From the NCBI GenBank assembly GCA_020465985.1, contig JAANYP010001790.1, forward strand, positions 62,001 through 126,000: a DNA stretch of 64,000 nucleotides, written 5' to 3'. Positions 42,509-53,977 of the stretch are shown one piece after another. Positions within the stretch are counted from its first letter, which is position 1. Each line of letters starts with the position of its first letter. The notes under the pieces are model-generated. The model searched no databases, was not told the origin of the DNA, and worked only from the letters and a program-made list of their open reading frames with translations. The position numbers and the translations under genes are program-made. This DNA is from Centrapalus pauciflorus. Taxonomy: Eukaryota > Streptophyta > Magnoliopsida > Asterales > Asteraceae.

Positions 42509-45500
42509 CTAACTCAAACTCTGAAACAACTGGGAATAACGACTTTTCATTTCTGACTCGGGTTCCCAAGTGGCATTGGTACGTTTATGATACTTCCACT
42601 GAACGAGTACCAAGATAATCTCTTTATTCCTCGGTTTCTTCACTTTTCGGTCTGTAATCGCTTCAGGCTGTTTGGCGTACCTCAACTGATCATCAACCGT
42701 AATCTCACAAAACCACACATACTGATCATCTTTGGCCAAACACCTTCTTAGGTGACTCACATGGAATGTATCATGTACACGACTAACTCTGGAGGCAATC
42801 TCAATCTGTAAGCCTGATCCTGGACTCTGGCAACAATCTCAAATGGCCCAATATATCATGGACTCAACTTGCCTCTATGTCTGAATCTGATTACTCCCAT
42901 CCACGACAATACTTTCAACATAACTCGGTCACCAACCCTGAACTCAAGTTCCGTTAGACAAAGATCGGCATAACTCTTCTAGCGACTCTGTGCGACCCTC
43001 GGATGCTCACGAATCACTACCACTTTATCACTAGTCTCTTGTAATAATCCAGGCCCACTGATAGGTCGCTCACTGACCTCACCCCCAACACACATGGGTC
43101 AAACACTTGCGCCGGTAGAGCGCCTCAAATGAAGCCATCTTAATGGTGGCGTGGGAGCTGTAATTATATGCAAACTCAACTAATGGTAAGTGTATGTCTT
43201 AATTACCACTAAAATTGATTGCACATGCTCGCAACATATCCTCGAGAGTCTGATTAGTGCGCTCTGTCTACCCGTCAGTCTGACTGTCTGAGGTCTGTAT
43301 GTCATGGTCAACTGTACCCTGGTGCCCAACTCTTTCTGGAAACTCTGCCAGAACCAAGAAGTAAACCGAGTATCTCTATTGGAAGTAATCGACTTCGGGA
43401 TCCCATGCCTCGATACCACCTCATTAATGTAAAGTCGCACTATTTGATCCATAGTAATAGTACCCCGTACGTCTAAGAAATGTGCACTCTTAGTGAGCCT
43501 GCCTCAATTACCCAAATCATATTATTCCCTTGAACCGTGCGTGGAAGTATGACAATAAAATCCATCGTAATGTGATACCACTTCCACTAGGGGATCTATA
43601 ACGGTTGTAGACGACCGTGCGGCTTCTGATGTTCTGTCTACACGCGCAAGAAAGTCATACACTCTTCGACATACCAACCCACATCTCTTTTCATCCCTGG
43701 CGACCAGTAAAATTCTCGAAGATCCCGATAACTCTTGGTGCTTCCCGGATGAATTTATAATCTCGATCCGTGTGACTTATCAAGTATCAACTGATGGTGA
43801 TTCCCAACACTAGGGAACCAAACTCGATCATGGATGGTAAACAACCCTCTGCCGTCTCTAATTAGAGTCTCGATCTACACAATAAGCTGCTCCTTTTTCA
43901 CATTCTCTGCTCGCTGGCCCTCCTGCTGTGCTAATCTCGAACTGTCAATCAGAGTCGACGTAATCTCAAGTCTGGTAGCTCGTGAAATCACAGTCTGGCC
44001 ACATGCCTTATGGCTCAACGCATCGACTACCACATTCACCCTGCCCGGATGATACTGAATCTCACAAGCATAATCTTTCAGTAACTCTAAGCTGCCCCTC
44101 AGTCTCATGTTCAACTCTTTCTTATTAAACAAATACTGAAGATTCTTATGATCAGTATACACAATAAAACGAGACCCATATTGATAATGCCGCCATATAA
44201 CATAATAGCATCTAACTCAAGGTCATGCACAATATGGTTCTCCTCGTAAGTGTTCAGCTGGCGTGACGTATCAGCAATCACTTTCCCTCTCTGCATCAAA
44301 ACGCAGCCCAACCCAGTCCCTGAAGCACCACCGTACACCACAAAATCATCTGCACCCTCTGGTTATGCTAACACTGGAGCCTGGCGTAGTCGGGTCTTCA
44401 ATTCTCTGAATGCACGCTCCTGCTCCTCGGACCACTCAAACGGTACCGACTGTCGTGTCAATCTCGTCAACGACATGGCAATCCTCGGAAAGTCATGGAT
44501 GAAGTGTCGATAGTACCCAACAAGCCCTAGAAAACTACGTACCTCTAGAATTGTCTGTGGTGGCTCCCAACTCATCACTGTCTCTATCTTCGCAACATGA
44601 CCCAAAAACTGCACATCACACAACCAAAATCACACTTGGAGAATTTCACGTATAATTTCTCCTTTTGCAGCACAGTCAAAACCTCTCGTAGGTGCTGTTT
44701 GTGGTCCTCGGCACTCTTCGAGTAAATCAAAATATCGTCAATGAACACTATCATAAAACGATCCAACATAGATCTACACACCCTGTTCAACAAATCCATA
44801 AAAGCTTTGGGTGCCTTAGTGAGTCTGAAGGGCATCACAAGGAACTCATAGTGTCCATAACGCGTCCAGAATGCCGTCTTCGGTACATCTTCGTCTTTGA
44901 CTCTCAACTGATGGTACCCAGATCTCAAATATATCTTCGAGAAGTAACTCGAACCCTGAAGCTGATCAAACAAGTCGTCAATGCATGGGAGTGGATATTT
45001 GTTCTTCACTGTCACCTTATTTCAACTTTCTATAATCTATATACATTCGCATGCTTCTGTGCTTCTTTTTCGCAAACAATACCGGTGCTCCTCACGGTGA
45101 TGAACTTAGACGGATAAATCCATGATCTAATAACTCCTGCAACTGAGACATCAACTCTCGCATCTCTGTAGGTAGGGGTGTAAATGAGCCGAGCTACTCG
45201 TGAGCTACTCGAGATCGACTCGTAAAAAGCTCGAGTTAAACGAGCTCAAGCCGAGCTCGAGCCTCAATTCGAGCTCATTTAATAAACGAGCTCGAGCCCG
45301 AGCTTCACATATCAAGCTCACGCGCCTAAACGAGCTTAAACGAGTCTATATATAAATATATTTATAAATTAATAAATATATAATATATAGATTAAATAAT
45401 TAAAACTAAAAAGTTATATATATTATGTGAACTTCTTTTTTACTATTTTTTGACTGACCGGATCGGTCCCTCTCATTTGTTCAACTACTCGCGGGGCCTG

Positions 45501-46200
45501 CTGCGTTTAAAGAAGCTCCACCAAAGATTATATAAATATTAATTAAAAAAATTAAAATATATAATAAACGAGTCGAAATGAGCTGAGCTCGAGCTCAAGC
45601 CTGGTACTTTTAAACGAGCCTAGTTCGAGCTTAAACGGGCATGGGCTCGAGGCTGGTTTACACCCGAATCTGTGGGTGCCAGCCTGTAAGGCGTCTTAGC
45701 TATAGGCACCGCTCCAGGAATAAGGTCAATACGAAAGTCGAGTTGACGATCTAGCGGTAACCCAGGGAACTTATCTAGGAATACCTCGGGAAACTCTCTA
45801 ATCACTAATACATCCTCTCTGGTCTTCTTCTCCTTCAGTGCGTCAACAACATTAGCTTGGAAGGTCTCACATCCCTTAGAAACATATTACAGAGCTCTCG
45901 CCATAGACACTATCCCAATCTCGCCTCTGCGTCGTTCCCCATACACGGTAACACTCTCACTGTCTAAATGGGTATGGGGATCATCTTCTTGGCACACAAA
46001 ATATCAGTCTGTCTGGCAGTCATCCAGTTCATACCTATATTTCATCAATTAATCTCAATCGGTAACAGATCAATCAGAAACTAGTGAGTATCGATCTCTA
46101 ACACACAATCCCTGTATACCGGGCTCACTAGCATAGTGCTCCCATTAACTCTCTCAACAATCAAAGGAACAAATAACGCAGTAGAAGGAACAGTAAAATA
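42509..46200 (-). pseudogene. Gypsy Pol with chromodomain, degenerate
   Basis: On the minus strand, 45805-45670 gives the pre-RT linker and first RT residues (GLPLDRQLDFRIDLIPGA, PYRLAPT). The frame is then broken by a MITE (45173-45669). RT resumes at about 45160 and 45015-44590 gives KYPLPCIDDLFDQLQGS and the active site FIDDILIYS (about 44725-44750). RNase H follows (VYGGASGTGLGCVLMQR, YTDHKNLQYLFNKKELNMRL). Integrase residues HGIPKSITSNRD lie near 43380-43415. The chromodomain core ILVLVQWKYHKRTNATWEPE is at about 42540-42615. Frames are broken many times, and the integrase N-terminus is nearly unreadable. Chromodomains steer integration to heterochromatin in this lineage. Confidence 0.85.
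45173..45669. mobile_element. hAT-like MITE inside the gypsy RT region
   Basis: A 497-bp non-coding insert with ends TAGGGGTGTAAATGAGCC and GGCTGGTTTACACCCGAA (inverted repeats, last bases mutated). It is flanked by 8-bp direct repeats TCTGTAGG (45165-45172) and TCTGTGGG (45670-45677). The 8-bp duplication and TAGGGGTG-type end are those of hAT elements. The interior is made of GAGCTCGAGC-type words. It splits the gypsy frame just after PYRLAPT. Confidence 0.85.
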
Positions 46201-46211
46201 CACACAGAATA

Positions 46212-46733
46212 TCACAGACACATACGAGCGATCTGCTCCAGAATAAAATAAAACACATGCATGAAGGCCGTTAGAATATACGTACCAAAAACAATATCTG
46301 TAGCATCCCGTGCCTCCTCGGCATTCACCTGAAACACTCGACTCCGAGCTCTGAGAACAGTGTCCCTGCAGCTAGATAATGACGGTTCTGCCCTGGCCCA
46401 CTGGAACTCGCCTAATGTATCACTGGCCCTACATCGGGGCAATCGCAAATCATATGCCCTGGATTTCCACAACGGAAGCATAACGACTCTCTAGCCGAAT
46501 ACGTGGCGGGAGCATGCCCTCTTTGACCGCAAGGATAACACCTGGGTAACTTGAACATATACGGCCCAGTAGACGATGATGACATCTTGAGCACTCTCGA
46601 TCCCCAACCAAACTGTCAACATAGCTAACCGAAGCTCGGGCCCCCTGTCCCACACTACTCTGAATCGGAGCACTTTATCTGGAGCTCTACATCGACTCCG
46701 GCCGCCCGATCTCCGGCTCTGTGTTAGTCCTCT
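46212..46733 (-). pseudogene. Gypsy Gag C-terminal part
   Basis: The minus strand encodes two zinc knuckles, at about 46535-46440: one with its last Cys changed (CYPCGQRGHAPATYS) and one intact (CFRCGNPGHMICDC). The upstream gag is lost at the 46734 junction. Frames are mixed and stops are frequent. Confidence 0.7.
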
Positions 46734-47065
46734 TGTAACAACCCTACTTTTTATACTCATGTAATTTAAAATTTAAAGACTGAGTTGATGTATTAATGGA
46801 ATTTTTATTTCGGTTAAGCAAATTAAGTTCACAAATTTAAATATGAGAAATAATGAGGAGAAATCCTCATTGTAGTTTTTTTAAGCAAGCATAAACATGA
46901 GAAACCAACTTAGATGCTTAAAATAGTGCAAATAAGCAATATACAAAGTTGAAGGGTGTAAAGTGCAATTATGGCCAAATAGAAATAAATAAAAATGAAA
47001 AAAAAAAACGTTCATTCTTCCATTTCACACACACTCTCTCTAAACCCACCGTCTCTCTGTCTCTC

Positions 47066-47101
<36 letters not shown>

Positions 47102-48582
47102 CTTTTGTCTCTAAAACCCACGGCTTCATCAATAAGAACACAAAAAGCTTGGAATTGAAAGCTAAAAATCTAGATTCAAGCTACTAGGAAGGAACTATAG
47201 CTTATACAACCATCAACTTAAGGTAATATTTACTCAAACTCGCGATTTTTGAGGATTTGGGTTCGGTTTTTACAAGAAGCGAATCAAGATTTCGGTTATG
47301 GATATGGTTGCATGTTGCATATTCTTGAAGATTTGTTTAAATTGAGCATTAGTGATGCTACATACCAAATTTCAGACTCTGATTCACTTTCTAAGTATGA
47401 ATTTCAGAAATCACTATGTCTTTTAGTGTGTGTGTTCATCGACAGTGATGAAAAACGGACAAAAAGAGGCTGATTTGGTATATTTAAGTTATGTTTCATG
47501 TTTTCAGTCACAAAACATGCATAAATTACCAAAAGTGAAATATGAAAAATATAAGAAATGTATAAGTATGAAATTCGGATATGATGAACACAATTCGGAT
47601 CATCCGAATTTCGGATCAGGTCAAATCTCGGATTCATCCGAGTTTGGTTCAAATCTAAGTTTTGGACCATATACTATCTCGGATAACAAACTTGAAGAAT
47701 CACAAGTCATTACACGAATTTCGGACATAGGGGCCTCTAAATTTCGTATGGTGTATTAGCCGAATTTCGGATGGATGTTCAAAGAAAAATGCCAAGGATG
47801 GACTTCGGGCCATCCACATTTCGGGCTCCTCCGAATTTCAGTTTAAATCAATCAAATTTCTAAAACTAAGTTTTTAAGTTGATACTAACACTCATATACT
47901 ATTACACTGACTTTACAGGATATTTGTGGTGTTGATTAACACACATTCATTCAGAGCCAATTTAAACCATAGTGAGTAATAGATTAATATTCGAACATTT
48001 ATTGTCTTTGCATTCAGATTTCATATTTCAATGGCATGTTATTGTTGTTCAAAATACATCATTTGGCACTCACATATGATTCATTGTATTTATGCACACT
48101 CGTACTTGACATGTGACAAACATGTAGCCAGCGTTCATTTGAAAGTGCATCACTGAGATCATGTTCTATCATGATTACACTTCACAATCTGATGCGACCT
48201 GGACTGGGGCTGATAGCAGGCCACTGTCGGGGACTGATCATCCCATACACTTTCCTGGTCAGGTTCGGCACATCCTGGTCAGGTTCGGCACATCATGGTC
48301 AGGTTCTTCTTAGGCATTTCAATTCAATTTAATTCCCGGTTACTCTAGAAGCTTATTGGTACATGGAAGATATAGTTTTGGGGCTGAGATTTTATGCTTT
48401 GAAAATAATCAAGGATGTTGTAATAGTTAGCCTATGACACTGTAGTCTTATACATTTTCTTGCTTTAGTGTGGAGCTACTTAAAACTGCTTTAAATCTAT
48501 CAATTTAATTCCATGTTAATATTATGGTTGTTTATTGATCCTGGAGTTATCAATTATAACACTAATCAAGGAGGATGCCTCA
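46734..48582 (+). repeat. 5' LTR of the plus-strand gypsy element
   Basis: It starts TGTAACAACCCTACTTTTTA and ends GATGCCTCA, 1849 bp, followed by the primer site. The start matches 55292-55376. It contains a (CT)n tract (47033-47102), a cluster of CCGAATTTCGG-type words (47575-47835), and three copies of a 21-bp unit CTGGTCAGGTTCGGCACATC (about 48258-48305). Confidence 0.85.
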
Positions 48583-48585
48583 GTT

Positions 48586-48597
48586 TGGTATCAGTGT
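48586..48597 (+). other. tRNA-Met primer binding site
   Basis: TGGTATCAGTG three bases after the LTR resembles the initiator methionine tRNA complement TGGTATCAGAGC, with one difference near its end. It primes minus-strand synthesis. Confidence 0.75.
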
Positions 48598-48785
48598 ATT
48601 AGTTTGAGGTTTCAAGTGTCCGCGAGGACTTGGACTCAAACTTAGGTAATGATATTAGAATGGACTCCTAGGAAATGATCTGAACCAAGATAGGATTGAC
48701 ATGCACACGAGGACAAATAAAGGGTAACTGTAAACACTAGGACTCTAAAAAAATGTTCTAAATATTATTTTCTATATTTAAGAAC

Positions 48786-50030
48786 ATGTCAGGAGACGAT
48801 ATGACTCCGCAGAAAAGGTTCCAAATGATGCAAAGTCTAATGGAACTAAACAACGAATTACAAGCTAAAAGAATGGCTGAGCAAGCTCAGTCATTTGCTG
48901 ATCAATTAAGAGCCAGGGATGAGGCTGAGGCCAAGCGAAAGGCAAATAAACGAAAGAACAAGGAATAACAACAACAAGGAGAACAAGAGGATAGACAACA
49001 AGACACTGGTTCTTCTAATAAAGCAAAGGGATGTAGGTTCAAAGACTTCAAGAGTAACGGGACTGTTACATTCGATAGCATTGGAGATGTTGTGACAGCA
49101 TTAGAGTATAACACTTCAAAAGAACCTTCCGAATCAGCGACTGTGCTGAAAAGGACATGGTTCGGTTTGCAACTGCAATGTTTGTAAGGTACGCAGTCAT
49201 GTGGTGGGATGCGATCATCAATGTGCTGACGATGGAGGTAGTGTCACACATGTCTTGGAGTGAGTTTAAGAAAGTATATTTTCACAACAATACTGTCCTG
49301 CCGATGAGAAGCGCCGTCTAGAGGCGATATTTTTGAGTCTGTCTCAAGGAACAAAGACAGTTACTCAATACGCTGTCGAGTTCACTCGCCTGAGTCTGTT
49401 TGCACCTAACCAATTAGATACAGAAGAAAGGAAGATATGTCGGTTCTAGGCCGGTTTAGATTATGAAATTCGCCGAACAATGAGTGGGGTTCGGTACACA
49501 ACCTTTGCTGGTATGTTGGAGGCTGCTCGAAATGTGGAGCAGGTTGTGTTGCTATCTGGGTAAGTCATGGGGTCAACTGCTGAAGTACCGACTCAACCAT
49601 TGCCGCCAAAAAGGCAACGGGAGTCTGGATCATCTCGATCCTCTCCGCAATCAAATCAACGATCTTCCTCCCCAAAGAAAGGAAAGGCCATTTCGGCCAG
49701 TTTGAGACAAGAGACTGCAGTAGGTGTAGAAAGACCCATGGCGGGGAGTGCGAAACTCAGGACATGTATATTTTCTGTTATGGGCAGAAAGGCTGCCATT
49801 GGGAGCATTGTCCACGAAAAGGCGATGCGTGCTTTAATTGCCATAGAATGGCCACTTTGCCAAGGACTGCCCAAGACCCCCAAGAGATCAAAGCGCTCAA
49901 CAATCAACCATTAGATCTTCTGGAGCTTCTACTGCTCGTAGGGATCAAGCTCAGAGGGCTCCAACCAGGGCTTTTCAAATCACAGCTGAGGAAGCAAAAG
50001 ATGACCCGGAGGTGGTCATTGGTAGTTCTT
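48786..50030 (+). pseudogene. Gypsy Gag, degenerate
   Basis: ATG 48786 gives MSGDDMTPQKRFQMMQSL and a Lys/Glu/Gln-rich N-terminus to a stop at 48966. The capsid-like core continues at about 49038-49560 in shifting frames, with WWDAIINVL, SEFKKVYF and TQYAVEFTRLSLFAP. The CCHC region near 49720-49880 retains scattered Cys/His but is broken by shifts. At least four frame changes are needed, so there is no product. Confidence 0.75.
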
Positions 50031-51460
50031 AATTAATTCAATTCCTGCACACATTCTATTTGATTCCGGAGCAAATCGTTCGTTTATCTCCACTTCGTTT
50101 GCTCGTCAACTAAACATGCCTACTTCAAAATTGCAATTTGTGCTTGATATTGAGACTGCTAGCAATATGTTAGTTAAGGCAGACAAAGTATTTAGGAATT
50201 GCACTTTACTAATAGAAGATGTAGTATTCAATATAGACTTAATTCCTATGGAATTCGGAGAGTTTGACATCATAGTGGGTATTGGCTGGCTTTTCCACAA
50301 TGAGGCACCAAAAGTATGCAAGAAGAGAATGATCAGGATTACTACCCCTGAGGGTCGAAACATTTGTATCTACGGTGACAGAGTTTGTCGGCCAATGCTC
50401 AACAAATTTGTCATTTGTTTTTATCGATGAAATTCTTATATATTCGAAGACCAAAGAAGATCATGCAACACATTTAAGAGAATTGTTAGAGTTGCAGTGA
50501 AAAGAGCGACTTTATGCCAAATTCTCGAAATGCGAATTACGGTTGAGGCAGGTACGTCTTAACATTCGAAACAACACAATTCCTTAACTTCTATATTCAC
50601 CAACAAACTTTTGTTAACTTTGCTCCTCCTCAATATTTAAATTCAGATCCAATTCTTGGGGCACGTGATATCTGGTGCTGGTATTGCTGTTGATCCGGCA
50701 AAGATCAAAGCTATCCAGAACTGGGAATCACCTCGTAATGCCTCAGAAATACGCAGTTTCTTGGGATTAGCCGGTTACCACCGCCGATTTATCAAAGATT
50801 TTTCCAAGATAGCCGTTCCTCTGACCAAGCTCATTCGCAAGAACGCAACTTTCATCTGGGAGGTGGAACAACAAACGGCTTTTGATAAGTTGAAGAAGCT
50901 ACTAAGTGAAACACCGATTTTGGCCCTGCGTGAGGGAAACGAAGAATTTATAGTCTACACAGATGCATTAGGCATGGGACTTGGAGCAGTATTGATGCAA
51001 TTGGGAAATGTCATAGCTTACGCCTCGAGACAACTCAAGCCACATGAGAAAGACTATTCCACTCATGACCTGGAGTTAAATACTGTGACATTTGCTCTGA
51101 AACTTTGGAGACATTATCTATACGGGACCAAATGCCAGCTTTACACTGATCACAAGAGCTTGAAGTATATATTCAGCCAGAAGGACTTGAATATGAGGCA
51201 ACGAAGGTCAATGGAGCTGATCAAGGATTACGACTGCGAAATCTTATACCATCCTGGGAAGACTAAGTGGTGGCTGATGCACTAAGTAGAAAAGGTTACT
51301 GCAAAGCTTACTGTTATGCCCTGACTTCTACCATTTTGACGTCAACTGTCCTTGATGATGTAAGGGCTGCTCAACTACAGACTCTAAAGGAAGAGAATGT
51401 TAAAAATGAGAACGTTAGGATTCAGTTACCAATAATGCAAGTTGATGGAACCTGACTCAA
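50030..51460 (+). pseudogene. Gypsy protease, C-terminal RT half, RNase H
   Basis: The aspartic protease is seen as FDSGANRSFIS (about 50057-50090), followed by a conserved region ending at DIIVGIGWL (about 50266-50295). The reading passes from GDRVCRPMLNK (about 50378-50410) straight into RT motif FIDEILIYS (about 50423-50450), so the N-terminal RT half is deleted; the second catalytic Asp of FIDD is also Glu. After an intron-like insert the reading resumes with QFLGHVISGAGIAVDP (50650) and RNase H (VYTDALGMGLGAVLMQ, YTDHKSLKYIF). Integrase begins near 51460. Confidence 0.85.
50552..50646 (+). other. 95-bp intron-like insert within RT
   Basis: It begins GTACGTC after ...TTGAGGCAG, ends TTTAAATTCAG before ATCCAATTCTTGG, and is AT-rich with stops. 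Removing it precisely restores the usual RT sequence (LRQ then IQFLGHV). The minus-strand gypsy lacks any insert at the homologous point (about 44620). Confidence 0.6.
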
Positions 51461-51924
51461 AGGTGTGTATGGCAGAGTATGGGTTCCCAAGTTTGGGAAT
51501 ATGCGAGATATAATGAAAGGACCGAATAATTTCGAAACTAAATTCCACCAATCACAAGCAATATACCTAAAAAATACGGGATAATTTAAAATTTTCTAAG
51601 CTCATACATCTGTAAATATAATCAACCTTGTAAGGTAATAGATTACATCAACCAGAGTACGATAAATAAGTTTAAGTTACATGCCAACTCATCTAGGGTT
51701 CTACACGACCTTCCAAAAGTCAATACAAAACAACAATGTCTCGGTCAACAAAATCAACAGCCTCAAACTGGAGCCTTACTTTTATCTACTCCACCTGAAA
51801 TAACAAGTCCCCACAACCGGGGTAAGTCGTCGCCCAGAGAGTAACAAGATTTAAAAGCATAAAAGTACATATGTAAATAAATATGCATGAATAGAAATGA
51901 AGTATGAGTTCAATAACTTCCTAC

Positions 51925-52040
51925 GCGCCCCTCATCCGAGCTGACGCCGCAGCCCTCATTCGAGCTGGTGCTGATTAAACCGTTCACGCCCCTCATCCGA
52001 GCAGGCGCTGCACCCCTCATCCGAGCTGGTGCTGGTTTAA
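51925..52040. repeat. Tandem CCCCTCATCCGAGCTGGTGC-type array
   Basis: Four imperfect units of about 26-38 bp each contain CCTCATYCGAGC followed by a GC-rich TGACGC/GGTGCTG half. Confidence 0.8.
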
Positions 52041-53064
52041 CCAAAAACTTAGGGCTAACCGACCCTGGCCTACACACAGTAGCGTCAGCGCCCAAATCCA
52101 CGTCGTATAGTACAAGTATGCATACATGGAATTCACGCTTACACTTAGGCATAGATTTCTAACAGATGTGTGGGATAAATATATCATGTGGTTGACATAA
52201 TCATGAAAATGATAGTAACATGGTAGGATGATACAATTGAAGCGAATATAACAAATATACATTAACACATATAACTGATCATGCAGATAAATATGTTACT
52301 CACAGTGATTTCAAAATTGTCCTTCGAAGCTCGTTTAAAGATAAAACAACTAACCAGAATATCAGAATCTATCACGCTCGACTAATGACCTAGTAATAAA
52401 AGTATATTGCTTAACCGCCACTATTGTTTTATTTATCTAAAACTATAATTCTCGATTGGCCTAAAATTTCAAAGTCCGGGGCTAAAACGATAAATATTTA
52501 TTTATGCGGCAAAATCTTTAAAATTATTTAAACTTTAACTTTTAGTTTATTTAGCCTATAATTATAGGTCTCGAACCTATAACGGCTAAAATGGTTAAAT
52601 TGATGATATTATTCGTCAACTCTCTTTTACAATGCTTTGGTTAGAATTTATCTTTTAATTTCATGAATCAATCAGTAATCTAGTTGTTACCTAAATTAAT
52701 AACTTGAACTTACAGACTAACTATTTAATCTTTTATAAATAAATTAAATAATTTATAATTAAATTGAATATACTCATCTAGTATTAAAAAGAAAAGAAAA
52801 TCTAATTAAAGAAACCTAGTTCAAACCCAACACTTTTTTTTTTAAAACTCAATTAAGATCGTCCAAATAAAATAATTAAATTTTGTCCATATATTTGAAA
52901 TATGTAATACAGCACATTCCTATCTTTGAATTGTTATTGTTGCTAAGCTTCCCCATTTCCGGTTAACCAAAATCAAAACCCACCCAATCAAAACCCATCA
53001 TTTAACCCACTTAAAACCCATAAATAAAACCCATTACACTAAAAGAACACTTACGCCCCTCCAC

Positions 53065-53065
<1 letters not shown>

Positions 53066-53157
<92 letters not shown>

Positions 53158-53158
53158 T
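53066..53158. repeat. (ATT)n microsatellite
   Basis: About 31 uninterrupted ATT units. Confidence 0.97.
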
Positions 53159-53977
53159 TGTGCGTGTTCTGGAAGGAGGAAGAGGTGCAGACAGGCAGAT
53201 ACAAAACAACCTCCAAACCCTATTTTGGTTTTCAAGTTTTCAAATATCTTATGAACCAATTCATTCATTTTAAAACACCAAAATCATTTTAGTTAGATAT
53301 ATATACGTATTTTTATCGGCTTTACAGCAATATTCGTATTAATACTAAAACCCATCTAAAATCCTACGTGAAAGTTAAGAATGGTGATGAAAAGATGACT
53401 ACGCGTCCATATGTTTTAAATCTCAGGTTATAAGGCTTGTTGTAACTTCAATTAATGGTTATTTATGGTATTTGACCTTATACGTTCAAGAAGGAGATGA
53501 TGATGATAATGGCTACATATTTTAAATTTTTAACACTCTAAAATTTCAACTTTAATAATTAGATGAAGAAATTTGGGTTTTAAAAGTTACCTAAAAAATG
53601 AAGAGCAATTGAGAGAATGAAGGTCGAAGATGAACTAAAAAAAAAAATCCTGCCATCAACTTTTAAGCATTCCTAATGATTTGTTTCATTAGAACTTTAA
53701 AAAGAAAAAAAAGGATATAAAAGAGAATTAGTAAAGGAGACAAAGGAAGAGAAAAACATAAATTTTGGTCAACACCTATTTTGGTGTAAACTCCCTCTCA
53801 TCAAGTCAACAAGTGTTTATTTATTATTATTTAAAAAAAAAATTATAACCAAATTAGCATTGCACTTTTGTTACTTTATTTAAAAGATTTCTACCCATAT
53901 TTTATAATATTTAACAATTATAAGTGAAAACTCAAATAAATAAGTAAAATAACTAATCAAAATTTGTGGTGGTTACA

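Larger units (their letters stand above)
40533..46733 (-). mobile_element. Ty3/gypsy chromovirus-type element, minus strand, 5' end cut off
   Basis: On the minus strand the order is gag knuckles (about 46594-46440), protease/RT start (45805), RT (45015-44590), RNase H (44341-43875), integrase (about 43450), chromodomain (42700-42509), polypurine tract, 3' LTR. RT before integrase identifies Ty3/gypsy, and the C-terminal chromodomain a chromovirus. The gag N-terminus, primer site and 5' LTR are absent because the next gypsy element begins at 46734. Confidence 0.88.
51514..53977 (-). repeat. Probable solo LTR inserted in the gypsy integrase
   Basis: The integrase reading stops after FGNMRD and resumes with ILEEAHQPKFSIHPGS at 53981. 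The insert has TG...CA ends (TGAAAGGACC ... GGTTACA) and flanks TATAA/TATGA, a 4-of-5 target duplication. On the minus strand it starts TGTAACCACCACAAATTTTG. It is non-coding and 2464 bp. It includes a tandem array at 51925-52040 and an (ATT)n tract. No internal element sequence is seen. Confidence 0.6.

Noticed and set aside
42509..46733. A host chromodomain protein gene
   Set aside because: The chromodomain lies at the end of a decayed gypsy pol right before a polypurine tract and LTR.
53011..53268. Poly-Asn and poly-Ile ORFs
   Set aside because: They are translations of the (ATT)n microsatellite.
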